Shown in pieces: positions 25,301 through 36,870 of a stretch of DNA of 64,000 bases. A model generated the notes under the pieces. It saw nothing but the letters and a program-made list of their open reading frames with translations. It had not been told where the DNA came from and made no database searches. Both the position numbers and the translations under genes were made by a program. Origin of the DNA: Ifrita kowaldi (Eukaryota; Chordata; Aves; Passeriformes; Cinclosomatidae); NCBI GenBank assembly GCA_013398055.1, contig VZRS01006705.1, positions 124,001 to 188,000 on the forward strand, written 5' to 3'. How positions within the stretch are numbered: position 1 is the stretch's first letter; every line of letters begins with the position of its first letter.

Positions 25301-27867
25301 TGAGCAAGGACACAGCTCAAGGAACATGGCTTGAAGTTCTCCTCACTCTGTCCTTCTTCAGGTGAGTCACACTTTCTGCTGGTTTCTCGGTATAACTCAC
25401 TCTGAAATTGCAATCATGGTATTTATCTGCATATTTATATGCATCCAATGCTAAATGCTTACACAGCTCCTTGGGAGCTTGTGATGGAAGGGGCAACATC
25501 TGTGTTTTATATATATGCATATACACACAGTACCTTCTGGCTTTTTAGAAATCTTTACTTCGTGCTGTGCAGCCAGAACCAGAGCTTTGCACAAATACTG
25601 CTCTGTCACCTGGTATGCCTTGCATTTGTGAATAGCTCAGGCATCTGCCCAGAAGACTCTGGCCAACACATCTCCTGCTCAGCTCCAAGCTGAAAAGGTC
25701 CCTTGTTTTAGGAGAAGAAAAGCCAGCATGTTACTGCAGTGGCCTTTTAGGATGCAGAGTAAGAGATAAGAGACAGGGAAGTCATTCGAGGGATCTGGCC
25801 CCTGCCCAAGCAGAGGGCGTTCTCAACATTGATAAGATCAAGGCAAGAGCACAAGAGGTTTATGTTCCGATTTAAAATTCTTATTTTTACATAGCAGAAA
25901 ACATCTCTCTGATCAGCCAGGTTATCAGATTGGCCTTGAAATCCTTCCTTCCTTTCTGCCAGCCCCAACAAGATCCTTGAGACACAACTGGTAAGCCCCT
26001 GGGTATCTTCTACCCACCTACTGCTCTTAAGATAAGCTCAGCTCCACTAATCCCATTCTGAGATTGCACGTAGAAGTTTGTGAAGGAAGAACAAAAATAG
26101 GAATAAATTACAGACTTTTAACCCTCATCCCACGATGGCCTGGAGAATTGAAGACTGGTGGTGTACAGACACACTGGAAGTCAGGTCTCTGCATTCGGAC
26201 CTGGCCAAGCCTGGTCTACGGCGGAGGCAGTTACACCCCACGAGCACATGGTCACGGGTCAGCCTCCTTCCAGTGCCAAGGAAGCATCTCCATTGCAACA
26301 CCCACCTCACCCCGCAAACACACTCTGGACAGTAAAACACCCACACACGCGTGTGCCCCTCTCCTACTTCCAGTGTCTTGCTTCCAGTTACAGACATGAC
26401 ACTGGCTGACACTTTGGGGCACCAGAGACCAGGACTGCACCCTCACTGCCCTCCCCATGTGCAACACCCACACAGGCCAACACCTGCCCTGACCTTGCAG
26501 TGACACATGCTTTGCTACGTGTATCTATTACGTACAAATCCATAGTTCATGTACATGCTGTCACCTCTAATTTATCTCTGCTCACCTGCCCGCAGGGGCT
26601 GATTCTTCTGTTCCATTATCCTTTACTGGGTGGGAACAGAAGCAAGATTTCTTTTCTTTTTTTAATATTATTTGCTCTTCACTGTAGGCTGCCACCTCTC
26701 ACAGCTACTATTCCTGAAAACATTCCAAACTGACTAAGATGCTGCACGTTAGAAAAGGTTATTAATCTCTCTTCCATAATCTGTCTAGGTTCTTAGACTA
26801 GTCACATCACTATCCCACCATCCCACTAAAGAACTGCTGAGTGAGTGGAAGGGCTGTAGCTGATCACCACCTGAGCTGGCCCATGGGAAACTTAAGTACA
26901 GCAAACAACAGCAAGGTGACACTTTAGTATTAAAACAGCAGCAAAAGCCAACCCAGGTCACCTGCTTAAGAAAGACTCCCAAGGACCACAAACATTTCCA
27001 AAGGCTGTAGCTGTGTTTCTATGCCAGAGGGCAAAGACACTGCCCCTCCATCTCACCTTCCCATGGGAGACTCTTTCAGCAGAAAAGGGAGGAAGGCATA
27101 GCCATAAGATGCATGAGAGCACAACACCTTGCACCTGACATGCCAGCAAAGCCCCAAGATGTCAAGGCAACCAAAGTAACAGCCAGGAGGAAAGTTTTTT
27201 TAAAAGCAGGCATCATCTCACAACCACATGAGACATTAATCTCAGCAAGAAGATGAAAATGCTTCACTGATGATATTAGAAGGTCACTGTCATCATTGTC
27301 CTCACACAAGACAGAATAAGCACAATCCCTTCTGTAAGTTATTCAGCAGCAGGAAAACTGACAGGATAAAGCAAGGATCCTTGCTTCAAATCCCTGGCAC
27401 AAGACATTAGATACCCTGCCTGCTCCTCAGATCAGTTCACTCACTACATGTTCATCCAGCTGTACGCTGTCTGGATATCTGTGACATCTCAGTTCAGAAA
27501 GAGACTCTACCTGATCTGAAACAGGAACACTTGTGCATCAGTGCTACAGTGACACAAACAAAGTGGTTCACATGGTGATGTTTCCTGTTCAGACATGCAG
27601 ACAGCTGTCTGGTTCCTCCTGTAACAGCTCATCAACCCATCACTATGAGATCTGTCTTCATTTCTTCTACCCTCACCACAATGGACAGGTCCAACAATGA
27701 ACCTGTGCCACCAGACCCTCAGCAACAGAGAGCCAAGCCTCTCACTTTGCCTCCTGCTATCACTCTTTGCAGAAGGCCACATTTAGTAGGCCCTCAGAAT
27801 AGCCCTTCCAAGAGAACTTAGGTCCCGAGTGTGCTCTGACTCCACTATTGAATGTTGGACAAGATCC

Positions 27868-28195
27868 AGAAATCACAGAAGGGTTGAGGTTGGCAGGTAC
27901 CTCTAGACATAGCTGAGTTCAAACCCCCTCCTCTGAGCAGGGTCAGCAGGAGCTTGTTGCCCAGGACTGCACCCTGGCACACTGTGACTCTCTCCATGGA
28001 CAGATTCCACAATTTCTCTGGGTTGGAAGAATATTTCACATTTCGACTTGTGCCCATTACCTCTTGTTCTGCTGCTGGGCAACACTGAGAAGGAATACCA
28101 TGCCAAGAATGTCCTGCTGGCTGGATTGAGGCTTCCCTTTATATGATGAGAGCACAGCACTGTCTTTCAGAAGTATTGACCTCTCTCAGCTGCTT
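27868..28195 (-). mobile_element. CR1 LINE fragment, diverged
   Basis: Read on the plus strand it starts aatcacagaagggttgaggttgg and continues through ctctgagcagggtcagcaggagcttgttgcccagg and ttccacaatttctctggg, the reverse complement of a CR1 3' end. It is more diverged than the other copies and carries small deletions. The 5' edge near 28195 is approximate. It shares the orientation of the host gene. Confidence 0.82.
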
Positions 28196-29349
28196 CCAGA
28201 GCTGAGGCACTTCAGCAAAGAGTTCTGCCAGGGACCTGCTGCCTCCTTTCTCAGCTGGGTACACAAAAGTGGGCATTTACAATCACTTGAAAAATGGAAG
28301 CAAAAATACACCTTTACTTAACAGCTCTGCCACCACAACAGACCAGCAAGAGGCTGTGAAGTATCATATGCTATTATCATGGAAGCCACAAGTGCCTCAG
28401 GTGAAGAGGCACTGTCCCAGTTTGGCAAGGCTGGCCAGAGAAGAGTGGATTTTGTGCCATCTGTCAGAAAAGCGTGCTCCCAGTTTCTGCTGTTTATTTT
28501 AGCGCAAGCTGACGTGTGCTTAAGGAGCAAAGGGATAATTCTCCTTTCAGGTTCTCTCGGGGCACAATAGTAAGCCACAATAATGAGCTTCAGATGTCAG
28601 GAAACCACCTCAGTGAGGCATCACTGAAACCTAAGGGACTGGAGAACCATCACCAAGCACCACTGGAAACAGACACCCAGAGAAAACCCAGTGAAAGAGC
28701 ACGGGGCAGGCATAAAGGAAGGTGATAAACAAGATGTGCTAAAACATTGCAGCAGGATTAGACAGCTGGTAGGTCTGAAGGACAGGCACAGTCTGAAGAG
28801 AGCTCATGGGCCACAGGAGGACACAGCTATACTGAAAACAATCCAGGCAGAAGCACATGAGAGCACATAAGAGATCAGGATTAATTGTGCAATCAGAAGT
28901 ACCGGGTCACTGTGGGGCTGCTGGAAGACAGGACTGAAGAGCCCTGGAAGAAGCCATATGAGAAGCCAGAAAAATACCACCCCCAGCTCTGCACGAGGCT
29001 CTAGCCAGCTCTACCTGCTCCTCCTCCTCTCACATATCAAATTCATTTCCAGAGCAGTGATGGGCAAGGGCATCCAACAGCGTGCTTATCAACAGCAGCA
29101 CTTCTGGGTACACAAAGGCATCATTCCTACTGCCTGCTGGGCAAGGTAAAAACCTTGAAAGGATCCAGGTCTGTCATTCATCCCTCTGGCAAGGCTATAA
29201 AACATACTGCAGTGAAAATAGCAGCTTTATCATGAAGGATGTTTGTTTTCTTCACCCTAATCTGTTTTTGCCTGTGTATCACAAACATGGAGGATCATGG
29301 GGACTGAGGTACACCTGCTTTGGTGACAACATGCAAGGTCACAAGCAAA

Positions 29350-29950
29350 CAGAATCATAGAATGTTTTGGGTTGGAAGGGAACTTCAAGATCATTTAGTT
29401 CCGACCCCCTGCCATGACAGGGACACCTTCCACTAGACCAAGTTGCTCAGAGCCCCATCCAACCTGGCCACAATTCTTCTTCCAGAGATGGGGAAGCCAC
29501 AACTTCTCTGGGCAATCTGTTTCAGTGCATCCGTCACCCTCACTGTAAAGAATTTCTTCATAAAATCTGATCTAAATCTACTATCCTTCAGCTTAAAGCC
29601 ATTCCCGCTTGTTCTAGCACTACACACCCTTGTGAAAAGTCCATCTCAAGCTCACCTGTAGCCCCCTTTTAAGTACTGGAAGGTAATACAAGGTCTCCCA
29701 GGAGCCTTATCTTCTCCAGGCAGAGCAGCCCCTGCTTTCTCAGCCTGTCTTTGTAGGAGGGTGCTCCAGTCCTCTTAACAACTCCATGGCCTTCCTCTGG
29801 ACTTGCTCCAACAGTTCCATGTCTTTCTTCTGTCAGGAACTCTAGAGCTGGATGCAGCACTCCAGTTGGGATCTTACCAGAGCAGAGGGGGAGAATCACC
29901 TCCCTCAACCTACTTGTCACATTTCTTTTTGATTCAGCCCAGGATACATC
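29350..29950 (-). mobile_element. CR1 LINE, 5'-truncated 3' end
   Basis: Begins on the plus strand agaatcatagaatgttttgggttggaaggg, the reverse complement of the CR1 terminus. It continues through the typical tctgggcaatctgtttcagtg, ctcactgtaaagaatttctt, agcctgtctttgtaggagg and gcactccagttgggatcttaccagagcagag segments. It is better preserved than the copy at 27868-28195, so probably younger. The upstream edge near 29950 is approximate. Same orientation as the host gene. Confidence 0.92.
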
Positions 29951-32900
29951 TCTCACAGCACCATACAGCATTGACCAAAAGAAAGACAAGGTACCCACAA
30001 AGGAAGCAGGGGTTGGTTAATGAGTCAGGGAACAGGCTGCTACAGACAAAACTCTCAGAGGTGCAGGCAAAAATCTACAAGGACAAGACCTGAGCACACC
30101 TGATAGGGATGCAGGCTGTTAAGCACAGAGATGCTCAGGACACTGCAGCATCATCCCAGCAATGTAGCTCTTATCTGCCATCACCCAGTCCCATATCCCA
30201 TCTGACTCTGCAAACACCAGTGCACCATGCAGGTATAGTCCTGTTTCCCCAGCTTTTTCCCAGACCTCTCACCCCTACCAAACACCACTTCATCAAGAAG
30301 GATCCAGATGACACCCTACAGGACAGCTATGCTGTATGAGCTCATAGCATGGGATGTAGACTTTTACTCCAAGGAAGCTTTGAAACCACAGTCTCCAAAA
30401 TGAAAAAGACAATGTATTATGAGCCTTGCCAGCACCTAACCTAAATTGCAACTACATTCTGTACTCCCCAGCAGCAACTTTTGTTATGCAGCTGATCAAG
30501 CCACAGGAAATCTCCAGAAATCATCTTCTGGACACAGATGTTCAGTGAGAATCACCACATTAGGTATATGTGGAAAGACGAAGGAACTGCACCAGAAAAG
30601 GGCAACTTACACGAATTTTAATTACTCTAGTCTTCGCTCCACAATTCTTCTTGAGCAGCATCTTCTGAAAGAGAAGTAGAATCCAGGGATTAGTAGAAAT
30701 ACCATGAAGGAATAGAAAGAGGGATCTTGTAAGGAGTCTCTTTTCATCAGCATTTCATTAAAACAAGATGGATGGATGGTTAAGTGAAATATGAAAGATT
30801 GAGAATTACCAAAAGTGGACAGCAAGTAATCATCCTAATCTGAGACTGTCTCACAGAGCCTGCACAGAGTCCTTTGGCAGGGGCTGATACCCTGGGTTTT
30901 GAAAGAATATACAAGAGCTTTCACAAAGAAAGAGATGGGACAACTGCCTGAAAGGAAGTTTCTTCTTAATTTCTGTCAATTACTGGTTAGACTTTGCCCT
31001 GAAGCAGGTGAATTTATCTTCCTTTTCCAAAGGAAAAAATAGTCTATTTCATGTAAATGTGGATGTTCCCATTATTTAACAGATATTTTCATTACGCTTA
31101 TTTATTTAGAATTTTAAATAAAAACAAGGTAAAAGCACCTGCCTGCAGTCCTAAATCTCTTTCCCATATATTGCAAGAGTCATTAAAGTTGTCATAACAT
31201 GAACCACACAACTTAGCAAACAGGATATACTTGAACCAGCAATTATTCTGGGAAATTACAGAAATAAACGGGTGAGTTGAAGTTCTATCCCAGTTCTGAG
31301 GCAGTGTTTTGAAAGCTGGAGAGTGAATAAAATCATTCTTTCCCTTCAAAAAAATTGTCACAAAACAACTCCCAAGTGGAAAAACAAGGCTTCAAGAGAA
31401 CAGTTCTTTCATTTAAAAAAATACTTCAATTACATTTTTCATACTGAAAAGCCTGGTGAGGGAGGCATGTCAGGAAGAAACTTCTCCATCAGCTTTTGAA
31501 AGAAATAAAAGATTTTCCCAGCTCCTGTTTTTAACGCTTCTCCAGTTGGAAAGCTGTGTGAAGTATGGGAAAACACTCCCCATGCTCACATGCTTTTACA
31601 AAGCAACTGAAGTGTTTTTCAGATGAAGTTCCTAAAGAGTGTAGAAAGACATCCTACCATTTTACCAACATGAGTGGTGAATAGCGAGACTTTTCTATTT
31701 TCTCTCTTTTTGTTTGTTGTCTTTCTGCTTTCTCTAGCATAAAGCAAGACAAAAGCAACACGGTACAGGGAGGCTTGGAAACTCAAAAAGCTTAAAAAAT
31801 CCAAGCATACAAACAACCTCCAAAAAAATTCAGAAGAAAAAGCACCACCCCAAAATTGAAGTCAGTGCTTAGGTGAAAGTATTTATTATTTTTCCAGTAG
31901 AAAGTACTGCTGGGAGGTGGGAAGAAGCCCCATTCCTCCACGGCTCTCTGTCACTCTACATCCCACAAGCACATCTTTGCAGTCCCAATCCACATTACTG
32001 CCCAAAACTTGGAGAGGGAGTTAGAGATCCACCCAGCATTTCTACACACATCAGCCTCTTTGATCTAAAATCCAGAACTTGGCACACTCACATCCCACTC
32101 TGAAACTTTCACATGAGTGGTTTGGGGCTCAAGGACAGTGTATTTCACTATCCAAGCATGCATGGGGAAGAAGGGAGGTGCTGCAAGGATTTTGAGCTTT
32201 TTCTCTTAATCCTTTAGCAGGTGAATCCTACTGCTGTCTCCATTATTCAAAGGGCTAACAGGAGCCATGCCTGATTGGTCTGTCCCCAGGTCTGACCTGA
32301 CAGCACAGCTCCGAGGTTTCTAACCTAAAAGGACCCAAGTGGTCTTTGCACAAACCAGTTAGGAGACAAAAGGAACTGCTGAACTGAACTAACCCAGCCC
32401 AAGGCTGTCCAACTGAACAAGTAATCCTCTGGGAATTCCTATAAAATATCACAGGACTCAGTTCCCAGGCAGGCTGAAAGGCAGCTACTGTAAGGCTGGT
32501 ATTTACTGTGAGGTCACTGCCTTTCTTAAGACCCTCACAACCACACAGTGAAAAAGACAGAGAAGGAAGGAGACTTTGGTAGGGCTGACAAAACTCAGAG
32601 TGCAAGAAAGGGCAAAGTGAGGAGTTGTGAAGTCTTGCAAAGTTTTGGTCTCTCCTTAAGCTTTTCTTCCAGCTGCTGTGAAATGTTGGCGGGTGGGATG
32701 AGGAAGGGTAGGCAAGATAGCTCAAGCCACAAGCCCACTGGTGGGGTAAAATGTGCAAGACACAGTTGGGTTGAGCAATGAAAGTGAGAATCAGGACTTG
32801 TGATTTTGAGCCCCATCCCTTAGGGGAAGAATGCTGTTAGAGCAGAACATATCCTGCTGCATCCCATTTGACCACAAGCTGCGTGACTTTGGGTGAGACC

Positions 32901-33743
32901 CTCAGCTTCTCCAGGCCGCTGTAAAGCTGAGCTTTATAGTGGTACTTGGCTGAACCCCCACGATGAAGTGAGGCTGTGACACAAAATTCTACAGTGCCTC
33001 AGTAGCACCACTGAGTCCTCTGCTGAAAGGGGAAAAACAGAGCTCTGTTGGGCAAGGAGCAAGTGCAACACCTTCCAGAACAGTCCAGCAGGATGAAATG
33101 CCTAGCATGGTCACACCCACAGGTCCCCCAATGACTTCATCAGGGTACAACAAAAGACATTATTTCCCAACTAAAATCAGCAGAGGCAGCAAGATATTTA
33201 CCCATCCTGGCCTTCTATTAAAACATATAGGGAGGAGCTACACAGACAGAAATTACAAGGTGACACCAACGACTGAATGAAAGGCTTGTAGGTAGACAGA
33301 CAACCAGACAGACTTTTCCAAGAGAAATTCAAGTGTTCAGCTGTATCCCAAGTCCTACTCTTCTGGTAGAAAACAGAAGTGTATTTTTAGTGATGCTGTT
33401 GGGATAAGCTTTAATTATATGATAATCTTACCACTATTTACGCTACTGCTACGGTTTGCAAAGGTTTCATTGTGCAGCAAGACCAAGATACCCTACATAA
33501 CAATTTTTGTTCCTCTTGTGCTTCCTTTTTGTTCCTGGTGTTCCTCTTGATGGACTTAGTAGAAAAATAAAAACACGACATCCCCTCATCCACAGGCTGT
33601 TAAACCGGAGCATAAACCTCAGCATAGGAAGCTCCCTGGAGCTGCTAGGTTCTCTTATTTCCACTTAGACTGAAAGCAGAGCAAGACCACTTGTGCTGCA
33701 CTCTTACAGCTTCCAGGTCCCACATCATAGTAAGATCCAAAAC

Positions 33744-33765
33744 AGAGAGAGGGAGAGAGAGAGAG
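33744..33765. repeat. (AG)n microsatellite, imperfect
   Basis: A short AG/GA dinucleotide run with one GG interruption, followed by GCAAGC. It is a simple repeat in intron sequence. Confidence 0.85.
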
Positions 33766-35159
33766 CAAGCCAGCCACACGATCCTGCAGCTGAGAATGAA
33801 TACATGGAAGGACAGTTATCAAATGCTATTCTATTTAATCAAATTGCTTCCACCTCACTAGCAGCCACATGCTTTCTGCACCCAGCACAGTAAAGCCATG
33901 CTTTACAAAAAGTAAGTCAAGCCATCTTTGAATGGTTTTCCATCCCTCAGTTTTCCCTTTCCTTGCCAAACCTGAGTGCAGACTTTCGGACAGGGAAGCT
34001 AAAATGCAGTGCTGCCTAGCAACAGCCAGGGACTTTCCACGGCAGCCTCTCCTCATCCTCCCTCTGGAGACCTCTACGTCACAAGCCAACCACGAGATGC
34101 AGCAACTCATTAACTGCTATTTACACAGATACAAGGCAGAGCTGAAATAACATTTATTTGGCTGCATGACTTGCAGTAGCCTAAAGCAAGGGAAATGGCC
34201 TATAAGGAAGGTGACATATTCACTTTAGTAACCCTGGGATCATTCCTAACTACTAGACCAATGTGAAAGTGCAGTTTTATTTCCTCAAGATATTTTCTGG
34301 GAGTTATGACAATGAGCAGAGCAGAGATTTGTCAAAGGTCATGGAGAATATTAGTAGCAGAGCTGAGAATAAAACCATAGGGTATGGTTTCCAAAACTTT
34401 CTTCCACCTGCAGAAAATTAAATGGAAGAAAAAGAGGCAGTGTCCCTATTTCAATTAAAAAGTCTTTCCTGCTGGTCTGACAGAACTGCTGGCATCAGAG
34501 CTGAAACATTCAGCTTGGCAGCACTATTATTTGCTTGAAGGGAAGTTTATTTTGCTATCTACTGTGACTTCTACTAAAAGGAGGAAGTGACATGACTAAG
34601 GAAATGTTAAAGCCTTTTTGAGGACACAAGAGTTATGCCTCACTCTAAAAGCAAAGCTGAATTGAAACATTTTAGGATTAACCCTCCAGAAAGCAGCAGC
34701 ATCAGTTCAGCCCAAGAACCTGCCCACCAATCTCACCTCATGCTCATAACCCAGAGACTGTCTCAGTCCTGGGCCTAGATTCAAAAGAAAGTTGCAGGGA
34801 CTGGAAATAACAGAGTCACGTATTCACCACATGAAATGTGGTAAAGAGCCCCTGATCTGCCACACGTGTGGCTTTGCTGCACATCACTGCCACATCAAAA
34901 TACCCCCATTAGAGCAGAGATGAACCACCACCCCTGCTTCTCTTTGAGCACAGCTCTCCAGCCCAGCCTTGCTTCAGGAAATATCTTTGACTGCTTAAGC
35001 AGCAGTACTCCAAGTACTCTAACACTGACTGGAGCAGTTTTGAACTAACCCAGAAGGAAATGGTGAATGCCTGTACCTGCTTATGCACAAAAGCTACCAT
35101 AGACCTATTCTGTACAAACTGCACCATCCAGATGACTGTAATATATATGAACAATCAAA

Positions 35160-36060
35160 ATACAGGCATTCTTAAAGCAAGATCACTCTAGGAATAGTGA
35201 TATCCCCAAGATGAATGAATTTATGTCACACTGTTGCAATAGTTCAAAACTAAGTATTTAAACCTCTGTCAATGCACAGTTTAAAGACAGGCGTCACAAT
35301 TTTCAAATGTTTACAAGTTTGAACAAACTCTTAAACCAGCATACAATGCAAAATATTTTACATTCATATATATATTAACACTTTTCATCTTACATCTGCT
35401 TTTTATATATACATTTTTCGTTGTAGAATAGTTTCGTTTTCACTACCTCCACAAGACAGAGCAATTCTTTTGTGGGTGGGGGGGGTGTAATTGCTATTAT
35501 TTCTTTAATTTTATTATCTGGTCATAGTTTTAAACCTAGGGGCCTGTCCAGAGTTGGATGCAGTTTAACTATTACTGGTTTTTTCAGACCAGTTTAGTCT
35601 ATTTCATGCAAGAGAGCAAAGGAACTCTCAGTTTCCCAACATAACTTATCATTTAATGACACACTTCATCAAATGCTACATACTGATATACAATCAGCTT
35701 GTTACAATTTAAGAACATTGCAGGGATTTTCACTTGCTTAATGAAAGATATTTCAAAATTTAAAAAAAAATTGCATTCAGTAACTGTACTTTAATTTGAC
35801 TCAAAGGTCAGACTTTCCAAAGAACAGCAAGCGGGCCAGAAGTCCGCCTTTCTTTAGTTTTGCTTATAACCCTCCACAGGACAAGTGCACTTTAAAGGTA
35901 GGGACATTTTTGTTTCTTGTTGACATCTTAAGGCTTTTGACAGGCTACAAAGTTTAAACAGCCCAAGTTTTCAGAAAAAGCCTCCTCAGCTCTATAACCC
36001 CTGTTTTACTTCCATGCTGTTAACCCTATCAGACAGCTTTCCCAGTTGTCCAGAGTCTCT
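35160..36060. other. AT-rich block, UTR-like composition
   Basis: About 900 bp of AT-rich sequence with T/A tracts (ATATATATATT near 35368, TTTTTATATATACATTTTTC near 35400), a G run near 35480, and AATAAA-type hexamers on the minus strand (about 35511). It contrasts sharply with the CpG-rich block 600 bp to the right. The composition is like a 3' UTR, so it could be the tail of an alternative transcript or simply AT-rich intron. I see no coding exon joined to it. Confidence 0.3.
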
Positions 36061-36138
36061 CAGGAACAAGAGGGCAGACCAAGCTTGAATGGCTAGCACA
36101 GAAACAGAGAAGCAGACTGATGATGTTGTTTCCTTTGT

Positions 36139-36164
36139 TCAAAAAAAACCAAAAAAAAACGAAG
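36139..36164. repeat. A-rich tract
   Basis: Two runs of eight or nine A separated by CC (caaaaaaaaccaaaaaaaaac). It has no tail-like context of a nearby retrotransposon and is a simple A-rich repeat. Confidence 0.6.
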
Positions 36165-36599
36165 AACTGAAAGAAGAAACAGTACAGTGTGAAGAGAAAC
36201 TGCACTCTAAGTCACAGCAGAGGGCTGATGAAAAAGGAAAAACCATGCCCAGTGATGCAATGTGCACAGAGAAAATTGCCTCACAGCAAGGCAGGGAGGC
36301 AGCTTCATGGCCCATTAAGCAGAGGATTGAAGGGGCCTCAAGAAGACACATCTTGGGACAGCGAGGTGAAGTGGATGCTGGTGCAGAGGCAATGCCTACA
36401 TGTGAGCTCTAGCCCAATGCCAATCCCATTACACACAGTGAGCCAGCCAGGGAAGCACGACCCTATGGCCCTCCTCCCCTGGGGAGGCATTTCAGAGCAA
36501 AGAGCCTGCCCCATCTCCTTCCCTAAGAGCCCTCAGAGACAGGTTTGGGCCAGGAGGAACAGCTTTTCCCACCAGCCAGCTGCTGCTGAGAGCCTGTCC

Positions 36600-36870
36600 C
36601 CTGGCCCAGCACTGCCGGGGCGGGGAGAATGTGCGGAGGGTTAAGGCGCAGGGCAGGGGTGCAGCTGCAGCACAGTGGGCAGATGAGGTCAGGGCGCTGC
36701 ACAAAGTGGCCATTGTGCAGCACACTGCGGCTGCAGGCTTCTGCTTGACCGGCTCCCACCTCCGTCCCACCGCGTGGCACCGTGACAGCACAGGGGCCGC
36801 AGCGGCGGGAGGCCCACGGCTGCTACCCACCGGAGCGGGCAGGCACATGCGGGCAAACCGGCAGCAGCCT
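36600..36870. promoter_or_regulatory. CpG-rich block inside the long intron
   Basis: Roughly 20 CpG dinucleotides occur in about 260 bp (GCCGGGGCGGGGAG, CCACCGCGTGGCACCG, GCCGCAGCGGCGGG, CCGGAGCGGGCAGG), against very few in the flanking kilobases. A GGGGCGGGG Sp1-type box is present near 36617. This looks like a small CpG island and could be an internal promoter or enhancer. No exon or start codon could be tied to it, and the open frames across it have low-complexity Ala-rich translations. Confidence 0.42.

Noticed and set aside
36089..36412. 107-codon Lys/Glu-rich plus-strand frame starting MASTETEKQTDD
   Set aside because: It looks protein-like at first sight, but the Lys-rich part is an A-tract simple repeat and the rest has no homology I recognise. 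It has no splice or UTR context.
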